Shown: positions 53,465 to 61,646, counted from the first letter of the stretch. The stretch is 64,000 nt of DNA from Patescibacteria group bacterium (GCA_028718605.1 JAQULM010000001.1:346785-410784), one strand, 5' to 3'. A program made the numbers and translations. Notes: generated from the letters alone by a model not told the origin.

Positions 53465-54814
53465 ATGGATCATCGTGAACTATTACACTGGCTCCGGGAA
53501 GCTCGCGCGCAGGGGCTTTCCGACATGGACATCCAGCGGCACCTCCACGATGCCGGCCTCTCCCATAGGCAAATCAATATCCTCCTCGTCAACGGGTACG
53601 TCCCGATCGGCGAGAGCGAATCAATGCTGGATACCGTCGAGGTAGAGCGCGCTCTAACCCTTCCCCAGGCACGTATCATTTTCCGGGAGTCCTCCAAAAT
53701 TTTCAAACAGCGGGCGGGAACATTCATGGCCATTTCGTTCTTTTTTGCTATCCCCTTCGTTCTGATGTTAACTATTTGCGCGCTTGTATTGAGCTCCCTT
53801 TTCAGCACATCCGGCGACACAACCGGGTACAGCACGCTTGATCTCACCGATGGAACGCTCATTGTCCTGCTTGGACTGGCCGTGGGAACCGGAATCATTG
53901 GTAGCTTCATAGTTGCGTGGTTTCAGAGCGCTATCACGATGGTCATCACCAACCCCGGCGGAGCGCAAACCCACGGCACAATTATCAAAAAATCATGGCG
54001 CCATATCCGTTCCGTCTGGTTGACCGTGCTCCTCGCAACGGCAGTAGCAATCGGCGGTACGGTGCTCGCCGTTATCCCTGGTATTGTGTTTGCGGTGGAA
54101 TATGCGTTTGTAATATTTATTGCGATAACCGATGGCGTCGGGGGTTCGAAGGCGCTTATGGCAAGCAGACACTATTCACGACGCGCCATCCTCCCTCTTA
54201 TGAGCAGATTTGGAATCCTCCTTGTGCCGCTTGTTGCGCTTGTTAGCCTGCTGGGATGCGGAACGGCTTCATTATCCTCGCATATTTCAACCGCCAGCTC
54301 ATTTACACACTCGCTGCTGACGTTACTTTTTTCATGCGGAATCATCGGACTTGCTGGAATTTTCTTGCTCCCTGTAATCTCCTGCTATGCGTTCATCCTC
54401 TTCCAGTTTTTGAAAAAGCAACAGGCCGCTCGCCCAATATCGCCAATAGCAAAACACGATGCAAAAATGCCCACAACAGCAATCGTTGGATGGGCACTGA
54501 TGCCCGTCGTGTTCATGTTAATTATCGGCATCGGGACGCATAAACTCGATCTCGTCCAGGCGAAAAACCGAAATACGGAACGCCTCGCGGATATCGATAC
54601 GCTCCATAATGCGCTGATGCTCTACCACGAAGACAATGGATCTTTCCCCGCGACGATCGATGACCTAGCTGTCGGTTACATCGCACGCTATCCCCGAGAT
54701 CCGGAAACAAACCAGCCGTACCAATACGAGTTAAACACTGACGGTGGGTTCCGGCTCTGTGCAACGCTCGAACGGGAAGAGCAAAATAATGCAACGCGGT
54801 ACTGCCGCGATTAA
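53465..54814 (+). CDS. Polytopic membrane protein with C-terminal pilin-head-like domain
   Basis: 449 residues. The N-terminal 45 residues repeat the helical motif of the preceding gene (WLREARAQGLSDMDI...LHDAGLSHRQI). The middle (about 80-360) has six or so membrane helices, with a segment FRESSKIFKQRAGTF typical of DUF975/GlpQ-membrane-domain-like proteins. After a last helix (about 340-360), residues 375-449 (IDTLHNALMLYHEDNGSFPATIDDL, YPRDPETNQPYQYEL) resemble the globular end of GspG-type pilins. It starts 18 bp after the previous gene, so the two are one operon. Function unknown. Confidence 0.78.
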   Translation: MDHRELLHWLREARAQGLSDMDIQRHLHDAGLSHRQINILLVNGYVPIGESESMLDTVEVERALTLPQARIIFRESSKIFKQRAGTFMAISFFFAIPFVLMLTICALVLSSLFSTSGDTTGYSTLDLTDGTLIVLLGLAVGTGIIGSFIVAWFQSAITMVITNPGGAQTHGTIIKKSWRHIRSVWLTVLLATAVAIGGTVLAVIPGIVFAVEYAFVIFIAITDGVGGSKALMASRHYSRRAILPLMSRFGILLVPLVALVSLLGCGTASLSSHISTASSFTHSLLTLLFSCGIIGLAGIFLLPVISCYAFILFQFLKKQQAARPISPIAKHDAKMPTTAIVGWALMPVVFMLIIGIGTHKLDLVQAKNRNTERLADIDTLHNALMLYHEDNGSFPATIDDLAVGYIARYPRDPETNQPYQYELNTDGGFRLCATLEREEQNNATRYCRD

Positions 54815-54921
54815 ATCCATACGCGGAGAGCCGGCTTGCCGCACTGTACGCTGTTTTGGCGTCATGGTTAATCTCTCCAAAAGCGCTGCCTAACCCCCCA
54901 ACCGAATACTAAAAACCCGTA

Positions 54922-54951
54922 TTGACGCGTAAGGATTCGTATCGGTATACT
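54922..54951 (+). promoter_or_regulatory. Promoter of the clpC-like gene
   Basis: TTGACG, 18 bases, TATACT. A second TATACTAT lies ten bases further on and could serve as an alternative -10. The rest of the gap 54815-54921 shows no gene. Confidence 0.55.
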
Positions 54952-54960
54952 ATGATATAC

Positions 54961-54980
54961 TATACGCGTATAATACGTAT
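54961..54980 (+). promoter_or_regulatory. Tandem palindromes in the clpC-like leader, possible operator
   Basis: Perfect 12-base palindrome TATACGCGTATA followed immediately by the 8-base palindrome ATACGTAT, just downstream of the predicted -10. The position suits a repressor site. It is not a CIRCE element and I do not recognise the regulator. Confidence 0.4.
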
Positions 54981-55003
54981 CGACTGTCAGGCAGCTGCAA
55001 TAT

Positions 55004-57505
55004 ATGGACAGTGCAATAAACGATAAATTTACTACCCACCTGAAAAACGCCCTCAAGAAAGCCAATGAACTCGGGGCGACGCTTGGGCATTCCTCGATCA
55101 ATCCGGAACATTTGCTGTACGGCTTGATCTTGCAGAAAGGCAGCATCGCCGCTGAAATTTTGATGAAGCTCGGCCTTACTGCAGAACGCGTCAGGAGCTT
55201 CGTCGTACAAAAAAATAAACCAGACGGTTTCATCGACACACCCAACGCAACGCATCAACTTGTCTTGTCCCATGAGACAAAACACGTGATCGAAAAATCC
55301 GCGCTCATAGCTCACCAGAAAAAGCATAAATATATCGGTACAGAACATCTTTTGTCGAGTCTCGCGGAGGCGAATACGAAGTCCATGATCGAGCTCTGGG
55401 AGGGCAACCGCATCAATCTCAATAAACTCCAGGCACACCTCGATACGGTGATGCGCAGCACGTCACGTTTTCCCGATCTCACCCAGCTCTTTGACCAGGC
55501 GCGCGAACTCGATAGAGAGGAAAAAAACAAGGATGAGTCAAAAACGCCTGCGCTTGATTTCTTCGCCTCTGATCTGACTAACCAGAAACTGCAACAAAGC
55601 ATTGACCCTGTTATCGGTCGCGCCAATGAGATCGGCCGTTTGATTCATATTTTGTCACGACGCACGAAAAATAACCCGGTTCTCATCGGCGAGCCGGGTG
55701 TCGGTAAAACGGCAATCGTTGAAGGCTTGGCAAAAAAAATACTCGCGGGCGATGTACCCGACATCCTGCTCAATAAAAAAATCCTAAAACTTGACCTCTC
55801 GCTCGTCGTTGCGGGCACCATCTACCGTGGTGAGTTTGAAGGCAGGTTCAAGCAAATACTCGACGAGATAAAAAAAGACCCCAACGTTATTCTTTTCATC
55901 GATGAGCTGCATACGATCATCGGGACCGGTTCTGCGGCAGGATCGATGGATGCCGCAAATATCCTCAAGCCCGCGCTGGCAAAGGGCGAAATCAGGACAA
56001 TCGGAGCGACAACACTCGATGAGTACCGGAAGCATATAGAATCAGACGCAGCGCTGGAACGGAGATTTCAGCCGATCATTATCGAGGAAGCGACGGCAGA
56101 TGAAACCCGTGAAGTCCTCAAGGGCATTAAGCAGAACTATGAACAGTACCACCTCGTCCATATCGCGGACGACGCCATTGACGCTGCCGTAACATTAAGC
56201 TCCCGGTATCTACAGGATAAATTCCTGCCGGATAAGGCCATCGACCTTATTGATGAAGCGGCCTCAAAACTGAAAATTACCCAGAAGCGCAGCGGCGTGC
56301 TGAAAGAAATCCACGAAACTGAGCAAGAAATCGAGAAACTCAGAGAAATGAAAAACGTCCTCGTGAACCAGGAAAATTTCGAACAAGCGCTTGCTATTAA
56401 GGCAAAGGAGAATGCCCTCCGCGAACGGCTCTCAATCCTCCGGAAAAAACAGGAACGGTCGGCGAAAAAATTTATCGGTGAAATCACCAAAAACAGCATC
56501 GCCGACATCGTATCGCGGATCACGAAAATCCCACTCGAAGACCTCGTCACCGAAGAACGCGAACGGCTCCTCCACCTCGAGCAGCTCCTTGCCCGCTCAA
56601 TTGTCGGGCAAGATGAAGTGCTGAAGACAATCGCGGATTTCGTACGCAGGTCCCGCGCGGGGCTTGCAGACCCGAATCGGCCAACCGCCTCATTCATCTT
56701 CCTCGGGCCATCGGGTGTCGGAAAAACTGAAACTGCAAAAGTGCTCGCCAAGACGGTATTCGAGGACGAACATGCTCTCATACGGATCGATATGTCAGAA
56801 TTCGCTGAAGGCTTCAATGTGTCAAAGCTGATTGGAGCGCCGGCGGGGTATGTGGGTTATAAAGAAGGAAGCAAGCTGACTGAGCCTGTCCGCAGGAAAC
56901 CATATTCCGTCGTATTATTTGACGAGATCGAGAAAGCCCACCCAGAAGTCTTTAACCTCTTGCTCCAGGTGCTCGAGGATGGGCACCTCACGGATGCAAC
57001 CGGGAAAAAAGTCAATTTTAAAAACACGATCATCATCATGACCTCAAATGTCGGCCTGCAGAACCTCAACAAGGGCGCAGCAATCGGCTTTGATGCGCAT
57101 ACTGATAAAGATAAAAAGGCGGCAGAACAGCAGTACGAAGAAATAAAAGGGCAGGTACTCAAAGACCTTGAACGGCTGTTCAAACCCGAGCTCCTCAATA
57201 GGATTGACAAAATACTTGTATTCCGCCCCCTGGACCGCGAGAGCATCTCAAAAATCGCCCTCCTGGAAATCAACCGGCTGGTATCTAAACTGAAAGAACA
57301 AAACATCGAGCTTGTCGTCGACAAACGCGCGCTTTCCTTCATTGCCGATAAAAGTTTCCTGCCAGAACAAGGAGCACGCGCTGTCCGGAAAAACGTCCAG
57401 GAAATGGTTGAGAACCGCATTGCCCAGGCGCTGTTGTCAGGAACCTATAAGCCAGGCAGTACTATCAAAGTAACGATTACAAACGGGGCGCTTGCTCTCG
57501 CATAG
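55004..57505 (+). CDS. clpC: ClpC-type AAA+ unfoldase (Clp ATPase)
   Basis: 833 residues, the usual ClpC size. A double Clp N-domain (about 1-145), first AAA+ module with Walker A GEPGVGKT (about 229) and VILFIDELHTIIG, a short middle domain with UVR-like ENFEQALAIKAKENALRERL, second AAA+ module with GPSGVGKT (about 568) and VVLFDEIEKAHPEVF, and a C-terminal D2 small domain. AIGFDAH near residue 690 fits the IGF loop that docks on ClpP. It unfolds substrates for ClpP. It has its own promoter and possible operator. Confidence 0.94.
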   Translation: MDSAINDKFTTHLKNALKKANELGATLGHSSINPEHLLYGLILQKGSIAAEILMKLGLTAERVRSFVVQKNKPDGFIDTPNATHQLVLSHETKHVIEKSALIAHQKKHKYIGTEHLLSSLAEANTKSMIELWEGNRINLNKLQAHLDTVMRSTSRFPDLTQLFDQARELDREEKNKDESKTPALDFFASDLTNQKLQQSIDPVIGRANEIGRLIHILSRRTKNNPVLIGEPGVGKTAIVEGLAKKILAGDVPDILLNKKILKLDLSLVVAGTIYRGEFEGRFKQILDEIKKDPNVILFIDELHTIIGTGSAAGSMDAANILKPALAKGEIRTIGATTLDEYRKHIESDAALERRFQPIIIEEATADETREVLKGIKQNYEQYHLVHIADDAIDAAVTLSSRYLQDKFLPDKAIDLIDEAASKLKITQKRSGVLKEIHETEQEIEKLREMKNVLVNQENFEQALAIKAKENALRERLSILRKKQERSAKKFIGEITKNSIADIVSRITKIPLEDLVTEERERLLHLEQLLARSIVGQDEVLKTIADFVRRSRAGLADPNRPTASFIFLGPSGVGKTETAKVLAKTVFEDEHALIRIDMSEFAEGFNVSKLIGAPAGYVGYKEGSKLTEPVRRKPYSVVLFDEIEKAHPEVFNLLLQVLEDGHLTDATGKKVNFKNTIIIMTSNVGLQNLNKGAAIGFDAHTDKDKKAAEQQYEEIKGQVLKDLERLFKPELLNRIDKILVFRPLDRESISKIALLEINRLVSKLKEQNIELVVDKRALSFIADKSFLPEQGARAVRKNVQEMVENRIAQALLSGTYKPGSTIKVTITNGALALA

Positions 57506-57529
57506 AATACGTAGTAGAATCCAAACAAG

Positions 57530-57552
57530 AACCTTCCCTTTAACGGAAGGTT
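57530..57552 (+). promoter_or_regulatory. Hairpin covering the comF ribosome-binding site
   Basis: AACCTTCC and GGAAGGTT, a perfect 8-bp stem with a 7-base loop, followed by TTATG, where ATG is the comF start. The right arm contains the only Shine-Dalgarno (GGAAGG). It could also act as a weak terminator for the clpC-like gene, since four T residues follow the stem G. Confidence 0.6.
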
Positions 57553-57554
57553 TT

Positions 57555-58280
57555 ATGTTCCAATTTCATACACTCCGTGGTTTCATCCTCGACCTCCTCT
57601 TCCCCACAACCTGCGTTAGGTGCGATGCATATGGGGCATGGCTCTGTTCGCAATGCACACGAACTCTGCAGGCGCCGGGACATCAGGTCTGCCCTGTGTG
57701 CCGTATGCAGACAAATGGTTCCGTATGCGGGCGTTGTTCAGCAGACACAGCGCTCAATGGCGTGCTTATTTCGACGCCGTATGAAAATGAAGTGATCCAA
57801 TGTGCAATCCATGCCATGAAATACCACTATGTAACCGGTCTTGCGCAACCGCTCGGACAATTACTTATCCGAACGCTCCGGGGCGTTGACAAACAGCTCG
57901 CGTGCACTATACTCAGCAATCCCTGTTCAACAGCGGTTATTCCGGTTCCACTGCATGCGAGCCGGCTGGCTGAACGCGGATTCAATCAAGCAGAACTGCT
58001 TGCCCGCATCATTGCGCAAGAATTTCGACTGCATTGCAACGCAACCTCTCTCGTCCGTACCCGCGCGACACATGCCCAGGCGCAACTCACGCGGAATGAA
58101 CGGCTGACCAATGTACTCAACAGTTTTCGCGTACGTTTGTCCTTTAAAAAAACGATAAAAAATGTTATACTAATTGACGATGTCTCCACGACACTCACAA
58201 CATTAAACGAGTGCGCGAAAGTATTGAAGCAAGCAGGCGTTGATTCTGTCTGGGGGCTTGTCCTCGCCCGCGGTTCCTAA
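57555..58280 (+). CDS. comF: ComF family phosphoribosyltransferase-like protein
   Basis: 241 residues from the ATG at 57555, which follows GGAAGG by five bases; a start 21 codons earlier would overlap the clpC-like gene. The N-terminal zinc-finger-like region has Cys pairs TTCVRCDAYG, LCSQC, CPVC and CGRC. The C-terminal part has the phosphoribosyltransferase motif VILIDDVSTTLTTL and the family segment GFNQAELLARIIA. ComF/GntX proteins are associated with natural transformation, although their enzymatic role is unsettled. A DNA-uptake role with the pilus would be inference. Confidence 0.93.
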   Translation: MFQFHTLRGFILDLLFPTTCVRCDAYGAWLCSQCTRTLQAPGHQVCPVCRMQTNGSVCGRCSADTALNGVLISTPYENEVIQCAIHAMKYHYVTGLAQPLGQLLIRTLRGVDKQLACTILSNPCSTAVIPVPLHASRLAERGFNQAELLARIIAQEFRLHCNATSLVRTRATHAQAQLTRNERLTNVLNSFRVRLSFKKTIKNVILIDDVSTTLTTLNECAKVLKQAGVDSVWGLVLARGS

Positions 58281-58283
58281 AAA

Positions 58284-58470
58284 TTGAATCCTCAAAGGGG
58301 ACCCCATCGATGTCCGCATCGATGGGGAGAGGGGCATGTGAGCGCAAGGTGCAGCAGAGCGATCACAATCGCTATGCGGAACCTGAAGCTCACATTGACC
58401 CGAGGAGAGTTGGTCTCCCTGCGGGAGATCTGCCGGAGGCAGACCGCTCGGATACTTTTCCACATAAACT
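58284..58470 (+). ncRNA. Structured leader or RNA element upstream of the GIY-YIG gene
   Basis: The 190 bases between comF and the nuclease gene have no convincing reading frame but four clean hairpins: 58302-58327 (11-bp perfect stem, loop TCCG), 58358-58373 (AGCGAT/ATCGCT, loop CACA), 58412-58430 (GGTCTCCC/GGGAGATC, one G-U), and 58429-58443 (TCTGCC/GGCAGA, loop GGA). GGAGA at 404-408 can instead pair with TCTCC at 414-418, giving an alternative fold. The type is tentative. Confidence 0.4.
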
Positions 58471-58722
58471 ATGTACTACGTTTACGTGTTGAAACTCAAT
58501 AATGGCGATCTCTATATTGGATACACCGAAAACTTGAATAAACGTCTTGTCAGCCATCAGTCAGGCAGGTCTCAATTTACAAAACCATATCGACCAGTTA
58601 AACTTGTCTGCTACGAAGCATATCGATCAAAGGAAGATGCGACAAAAAGAGAATACCATCTTAAGACAGGACAACAAAAAGAATTATTGAAGAAAAGAGC
58701 ATCAAAATCTATACAGTCTTGA
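58471..58722 (+). CDS. Small GIY-YIG nuclease domain protein
   Basis: 83 residues, a single GIY-YIG domain of the UPF0213/YhbQ type: MYYVYVLKLNNGDLYIGYTE (the two GIY/YIG-equivalent motifs), NLNKRLVSHQSG with the conserved Arg, and RSKEDATKREYHLK. Such proteins are compact DNA endonucleases of uncertain cellular role. It lies directly after the structured element and six bases before tRNA-Ser(GCT). Confidence 0.9.
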   Translation: MYYVYVLKLNNGDLYIGYTENLNKRLVSHQSGRSQFTKPYRPVKLVCYEAYRSKEDATKREYHLKTGQQKELLKKRASKSIQS

Positions 58723-58727
58723 CGCAT

Positions 58728-58819
58728 GGAGAGTTGGCCGAGTGGCTTAAGGCAGCGGTTTGCTAAACCGCGGGGATCTAAAAAGTCCCGCACAGGTTCG
58801 AATCCTGTACTCTCCGCCA
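58728..58819 (+). tRNA. tRNA-Ser(GCT)
   Basis: Acceptor arm GGAGAGT pairs with ACTCTCC, discriminator G, then encoded CCA. The anticodon arm GCGGT-TTGCTAA-ACCGC shows anticodon GCT (Ser, AGC/AGU). A long variable arm (GGGATCTAAAAAGTCCC) and the T arm GGTTCGAATCC confirm a class II serine tRNA. Confidence 0.96.
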
Positions 58820-58871
58820 AGACAATTTAGTATCGGATGAGACCCATATGTCACTTCACTAATTTATCGCA

Positions 58872-59492
58872 ATGCTAAAAATCAATCACATTTGGTTTGA
58901 TTTCAGTGATACTATCGCTTTTCTGAAAAAAGAACGGCACGATAGATTGCGCTATGAAACATATTCATTGGTAACAGGGAAACCGGCAAATTTTGAGCTT
59001 GCCACAGAATATGAGGAGTTATACCGGAAATATAATCATAGTAATGCAGCGGTATTTCGTTCAATTGGTCAACCTGCGGATTTCTGGTCTGAACAGGTCA
59101 ATGATGTCGATCCAAAAGAATTGTACGAGCTTTCGGATCCGGAAGTCCCCAAGATTTTAAAAACCATCAGTCAAAGTATCCCTATATCGATTTTCTCAAA
59201 TATTGAGCTCGAAAAAATTCTTCTGTCACTTACGATAGATACGAAATGGTTTACAAATATATTGAGCGCCAAGATGGTCAAAGAACCCAAGCCGGCCCTT
59301 GATGGCTTTTACAAAATGGTTGAATTGAGCGCAATACCCGCCCAACAGATTCTGTATATCGGTGATGATGTGGGAAAAGATGTTCAGCCCGCGAAGAAAG
59401 TAGGAATTCAAGCGGCTATCATATGGAAAGAGTCAGATGAGGCTGATCACTCCTTCAAAAACTTCCAAGATATTCTGAACGTGCTTCAATGA
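58872..59492 (+). CDS. HAD superfamily hydrolase with altered motif I
   Basis: 206 residues with the four HAD motifs: motif I WFDFSDT (nucleophile D10), motif II ISIFSN, a Lys in VKEPKPALDGF, and motif IV YIGDDVGKDVQPAKKVG. The usual second Asp of DxDxT is Ser12 here, as in some dehalogenase-like or inactive members. The cap domain is helical (about 15-90). It probably acts on a small substrate I cannot name. It follows tRNA-Ser(GCT), and no Shine-Dalgarno is visible. Confidence 0.85.
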   Translation: MLKINHIWFDFSDTIAFLKKERHDRLRYETYSLVTGKPANFELATEYEELYRKYNHSNAAVFRSIGQPADFWSEQVNDVDPKELYELSDPEVPKILKTISQSIPISIFSNIELEKILLSLTIDTKWFTNILSAKMVKEPKPALDGFYKMVELSAIPAQQILYIGDDVGKDVQPAKKVGIQAAIIWKESDEADHSFKNFQDILNVLQ

Positions 59493-59560
59493 TCTGTCCG
59501 TCCCACGTGCCTCAAATCGCGCTCTAGAAAAACTATCAAAAAACCCTTAAAATGCTTGCG

Positions 59561-59592
59561 TTGGCGGGAACTTAACCCGAGTGGCCCGCCAA
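59561..59592. repeat. Inverted repeat in an intergenic region
   Basis: TTGGCGGG / CCCGCCAA, 8-bp perfect stem with a 16-base loop, in the 236-base gap 59493-59728. No T run follows on either side, so a terminator is doubtful. The rest of the gap shows no gene. Confidence 0.35.
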
Positions 59593-59728
59593 ATGTCCCA
59601 AAACACCCGAGAGACGCGAGATTACTTTCCGCCATATATGAAAAAAGTGCGCGTTTGTGCGGAGCAAAATTTTTACAATGAAGAATGGTGGCATTGGAAA
59701 GATAAATAATTATATTACGATCATATGT

Positions 59729-59902
59729 ATGGCAAAAAAGATTGATACAAACACCAGATTCTATATTGATATCGACATCGAGACGAAAAAAATCATGGGC
59801 TGGGGTTGTGGCTCAAGGTACGAGCTGGAGCAGGAATTAGCCAATCCTGACCACCGGCGGATTTTTATTACCAAAGGCCAATACAATAAATTGAAAAAAT
59901 AA
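59729..59902 (+). CDS. Small protein of unknown function
   Basis: 57 residues from the ATG at 59729 (MAKKIDTNTRFYIDIDIETK). In-frame ATGs upstream exist but give an A+T-rich, non-protein-like extension. The sequence has charged beta-strand character (FYIDIDIETKKIMGWGCGSR) and ends in KGQYNKLKK. No family is recognised. It lies 11 bp before the next plus-strand gene, so the two may be co-transcribed. Confidence 0.6.
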   Translation: MAKKIDTNTRFYIDIDIETKKIMGWGCGSRYELEQELANPDHRRIFITKGQYNKLKK

Positions 59903-59913
59903 TAGTATTAAAT

Positions 59914-60426
59914 ATGAACAATCAAAGCCAACCTTTTAATAACATCCAGGATAAAGAGTGTTGCCCTAAATTCAAGGCAGAAAAATGGGACAAACAAACA
60001 ATACGCTGGGACAACAAAAAATTCATTAAGGACACGATTCCGGAATTGTTTCATATCCCTTTTCCGTCCATGATCAGCAAAAAAATAACCAGAATGTGGA
60101 AAGCGGTAGAACAGGCCGGGGCGAGCGCGCCAAACAAGGAAGACACGTTAATATTGTTTCGTGACCCAACGCCATTTAAAGGCGAGATTTATATAGCTGT
60201 GGAAAAAGATGTTCCCGCAGAAAATAATGTCGTTATTTCTGGAAATTTTGTGAGCCGGGTTTTTGACGGCGGTTATAACGCCATCCCCAAATTTGTCAAA
60301 ATTATAGACGGATACCTGGCAGAAACGGGAAAAAAAGCTAAAGATTATTATGTCCACTACGCCTATTGCCCAAAATGCGCCAAAAAATTCGGACATAATT
60401 ACATGATCCTTTTTGCAAAAATCTAA
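59914..60426 (+). CDS. Conserved protein with CPKC motif ('hydrolase'-annotated family)
   Basis: 170 residues. It has an N-terminal ECCPKFKAEKWD, a central IYIAVEKDVPAENNVVISGNF and a C-terminal YCPKCAKKFGHNYMILFAK. From memory this layout is found in a bacterial and archaeal family often labelled simply hydrolase, resembling GyrI-like small-molecule-binding proteins; the label is not informative about the reaction. The two Cys clusters could bind a metal. I see no catalytic triad. Confidence 0.65.
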   Translation: MNNQSQPFNNIQDKECCPKFKAEKWDKQTIRWDNKKFIKDTIPELFHIPFPSMISKKITRMWKAVEQAGASAPNKEDTLILFRDPTPFKGEIYIAVEKDVPAENNVVISGNFVSRVFDGGYNAIPKFVKIIDGYLAETGKKAKDYYVHYAYCPKCAKKFGHNYMILFAKI

Positions 60427-60504
60427 AATTGTAAAAAGAATTTGCCGCCAAAAAAAATTTAATTACCTTTATACCCTGCGGTGCAGGAATTCTTTACTAA
60501 AGTT

Positions 60505-60843
60505 ATGATTAAACTTAAACGAATTTACGAGGCGTACGATAAAAAAGATGGCTACCGCATACTCGTTGACCGCCTTTGGCCCAGAGGAATGTCAAAGGAG
60601 CAAGCACGGCTAGATTTATGGCTGAAAGATATTGCGCCGAGCACTGAACTTAGAAAATGGTTTCATCACGATTTAAAAAAATGGGACGAATTCAAGAAAA
60701 GATATCGAGCTGAGTTGAAAAAGAACAACGAACCATCTAAAATGCTCAAATTAGAAAAGAAAAAACACACAACAATTACTTTACTTTATGGGGCTAAAGA
60801 CGAGGCTCATAACGAAGCCGCGGTTATTAAGGATTTGTTTTGA
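60505..60843 (+). CDS. DUF488 family protein (YeaO-like)
   Basis: 112 residues from the ATG at 60505; a GTG eight codons earlier is the alternative. The family hallmark DRLWPRGMSKEQARLDLWLKD is intact, followed by STELRKWFHHDLKKWDEFKKRY and TLLYGAKDEAHNEAAVI. DUF488 proteins are small and cytoplasmic with unknown function. It stands alone on the plus strand between the CPKC gene and the convergent MFS gene. The stretch 60844-61001 after it holds no gene I can support; a short CCCGCC/GGCGGG repeat near 60868-60895 precedes a T run and may be a terminator. Confidence 0.9.
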   Translation: MIKLKRIYEAYDKKDGYRILVDRLWPRGMSKEQARLDLWLKDIAPSTELRKWFHHDLKKWDEFKKRYRAELKKNNEPSKMLKLEKKKHTTITLLYGAKDEAHNEAAVIKDLF

Positions 60844-61001
60844 GCTGCCAAAGAAAAACTTGCCTGCCCGCCCGAGACTGAACGCGGAGGCGGGAAATCG
60901 TCTTTTTCGCTCCGGTTCAAAGCGGGGCGGCTTCGTTGGCACAGAAAAACTGCGGTGGCTAAAGAACGAGGGCACGGCGGGCATTCATCTCTGCCTCGGT
61001 A

Positions 61002-61646
61002 TTATTTGAATGTATCCAATTTTAACGGGGCTTTGTCGGATTTGCTGCGCATCAGTTCCCTGATAATATTTCTTTTCGTTTTGCCTAATGCTAATAGAAT
61101 GACCGCACCGATGATCCCAAAAAAAGATATAATCCAGAACAGGACATTGAACCCCAATTTGTCGGCTATGATGGCGCCGATGGCGGCGCTGGAAGCCGTG
61201 GCGATGCCGACGCCGACATCTTCCAGCGACCATTCAAATCCGACAATTTTCTTGTCGATATGGTTAGTGAAAATGATACGCCACGCCGGAACCGCCATAG
61301 AGTTGGCCAAGCCATTGATGATTTGCAAAACATAAATGTGCCAGGGGTGAGAGGATATTGTGTAAAATAACGGAATGATGGCCATCAAGAATGTGCCGAC
61401 AACCATAAATGAATACTCGTCGGATTCGCCCCTGATTTTATCCATCAGGAGGCTGATAGGCATAACCATGACGACCCTCGTTATCCAATAGCATGATACC
61501 GCAAAACCGATTACTTCAATTTTGTTTTCTATGTTTTCCAAAACGAATACCGCAAATATGGGCGCCAAAAGGCCAACGGCGAAAAAAAGGAAGAAATCGG
61601 ACAGAATCAAGTAACGAATTGTTTTACTTACTTTGTTGTTACTCAT
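61002..61646 (-). CDS. Half-length major facilitator superfamily protein
   Basis: 214 residues with six predicted membrane helices, beginning RYLILSDFFLFFAVGLLAPIFAVFV and with the loop PISLLMDKIRGESDE between helices 2 and 3, which sits where the MFS motif A lies. A full MFS carrier has twelve helices and about 400 residues, so this is half. The C-terminus is a hydrophilic tail (GKTKRNIIRELMRSKSDKAP) with a normal stop, so it looks like a natural short form and not an interrupted gene. Its start overlaps the rnk-like gene by 8 bp. Confidence 0.75.
   Translation of the reverse strand: MSNNKVSKTIRYLILSDFFLFFAVGLLAPIFAVFVLENIENKIEVIGFAVSCYWITRVVMVMPISLLMDKIRGESDEYSFMVVGTFLMAIIPLFYTISSHPWHIYVLQIINGLANSMAVPAWRIIFTNHIDKKIVGFEWSLEDVGVGIATASSAAIGAIIADKLGFNVLFWIISFFGIIGAVILLALGKTKRNIIRELMRSKSDKAPLKLDTFK

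Noticed and set aside
58203..58463. Minus-strand 86-codon frame opposite the comF end and hairpin element
   Set aside because: It overlaps comF antisense and a highly structured region, and its translation has no protein-like pattern.
60844..61001. Short plus-strand frame with RPRLNAEAGNRLFRSGSKRGG
   Set aside because: It has no start context, low-complexity composition and no recognisable domain; it looks like intergenic sequence.
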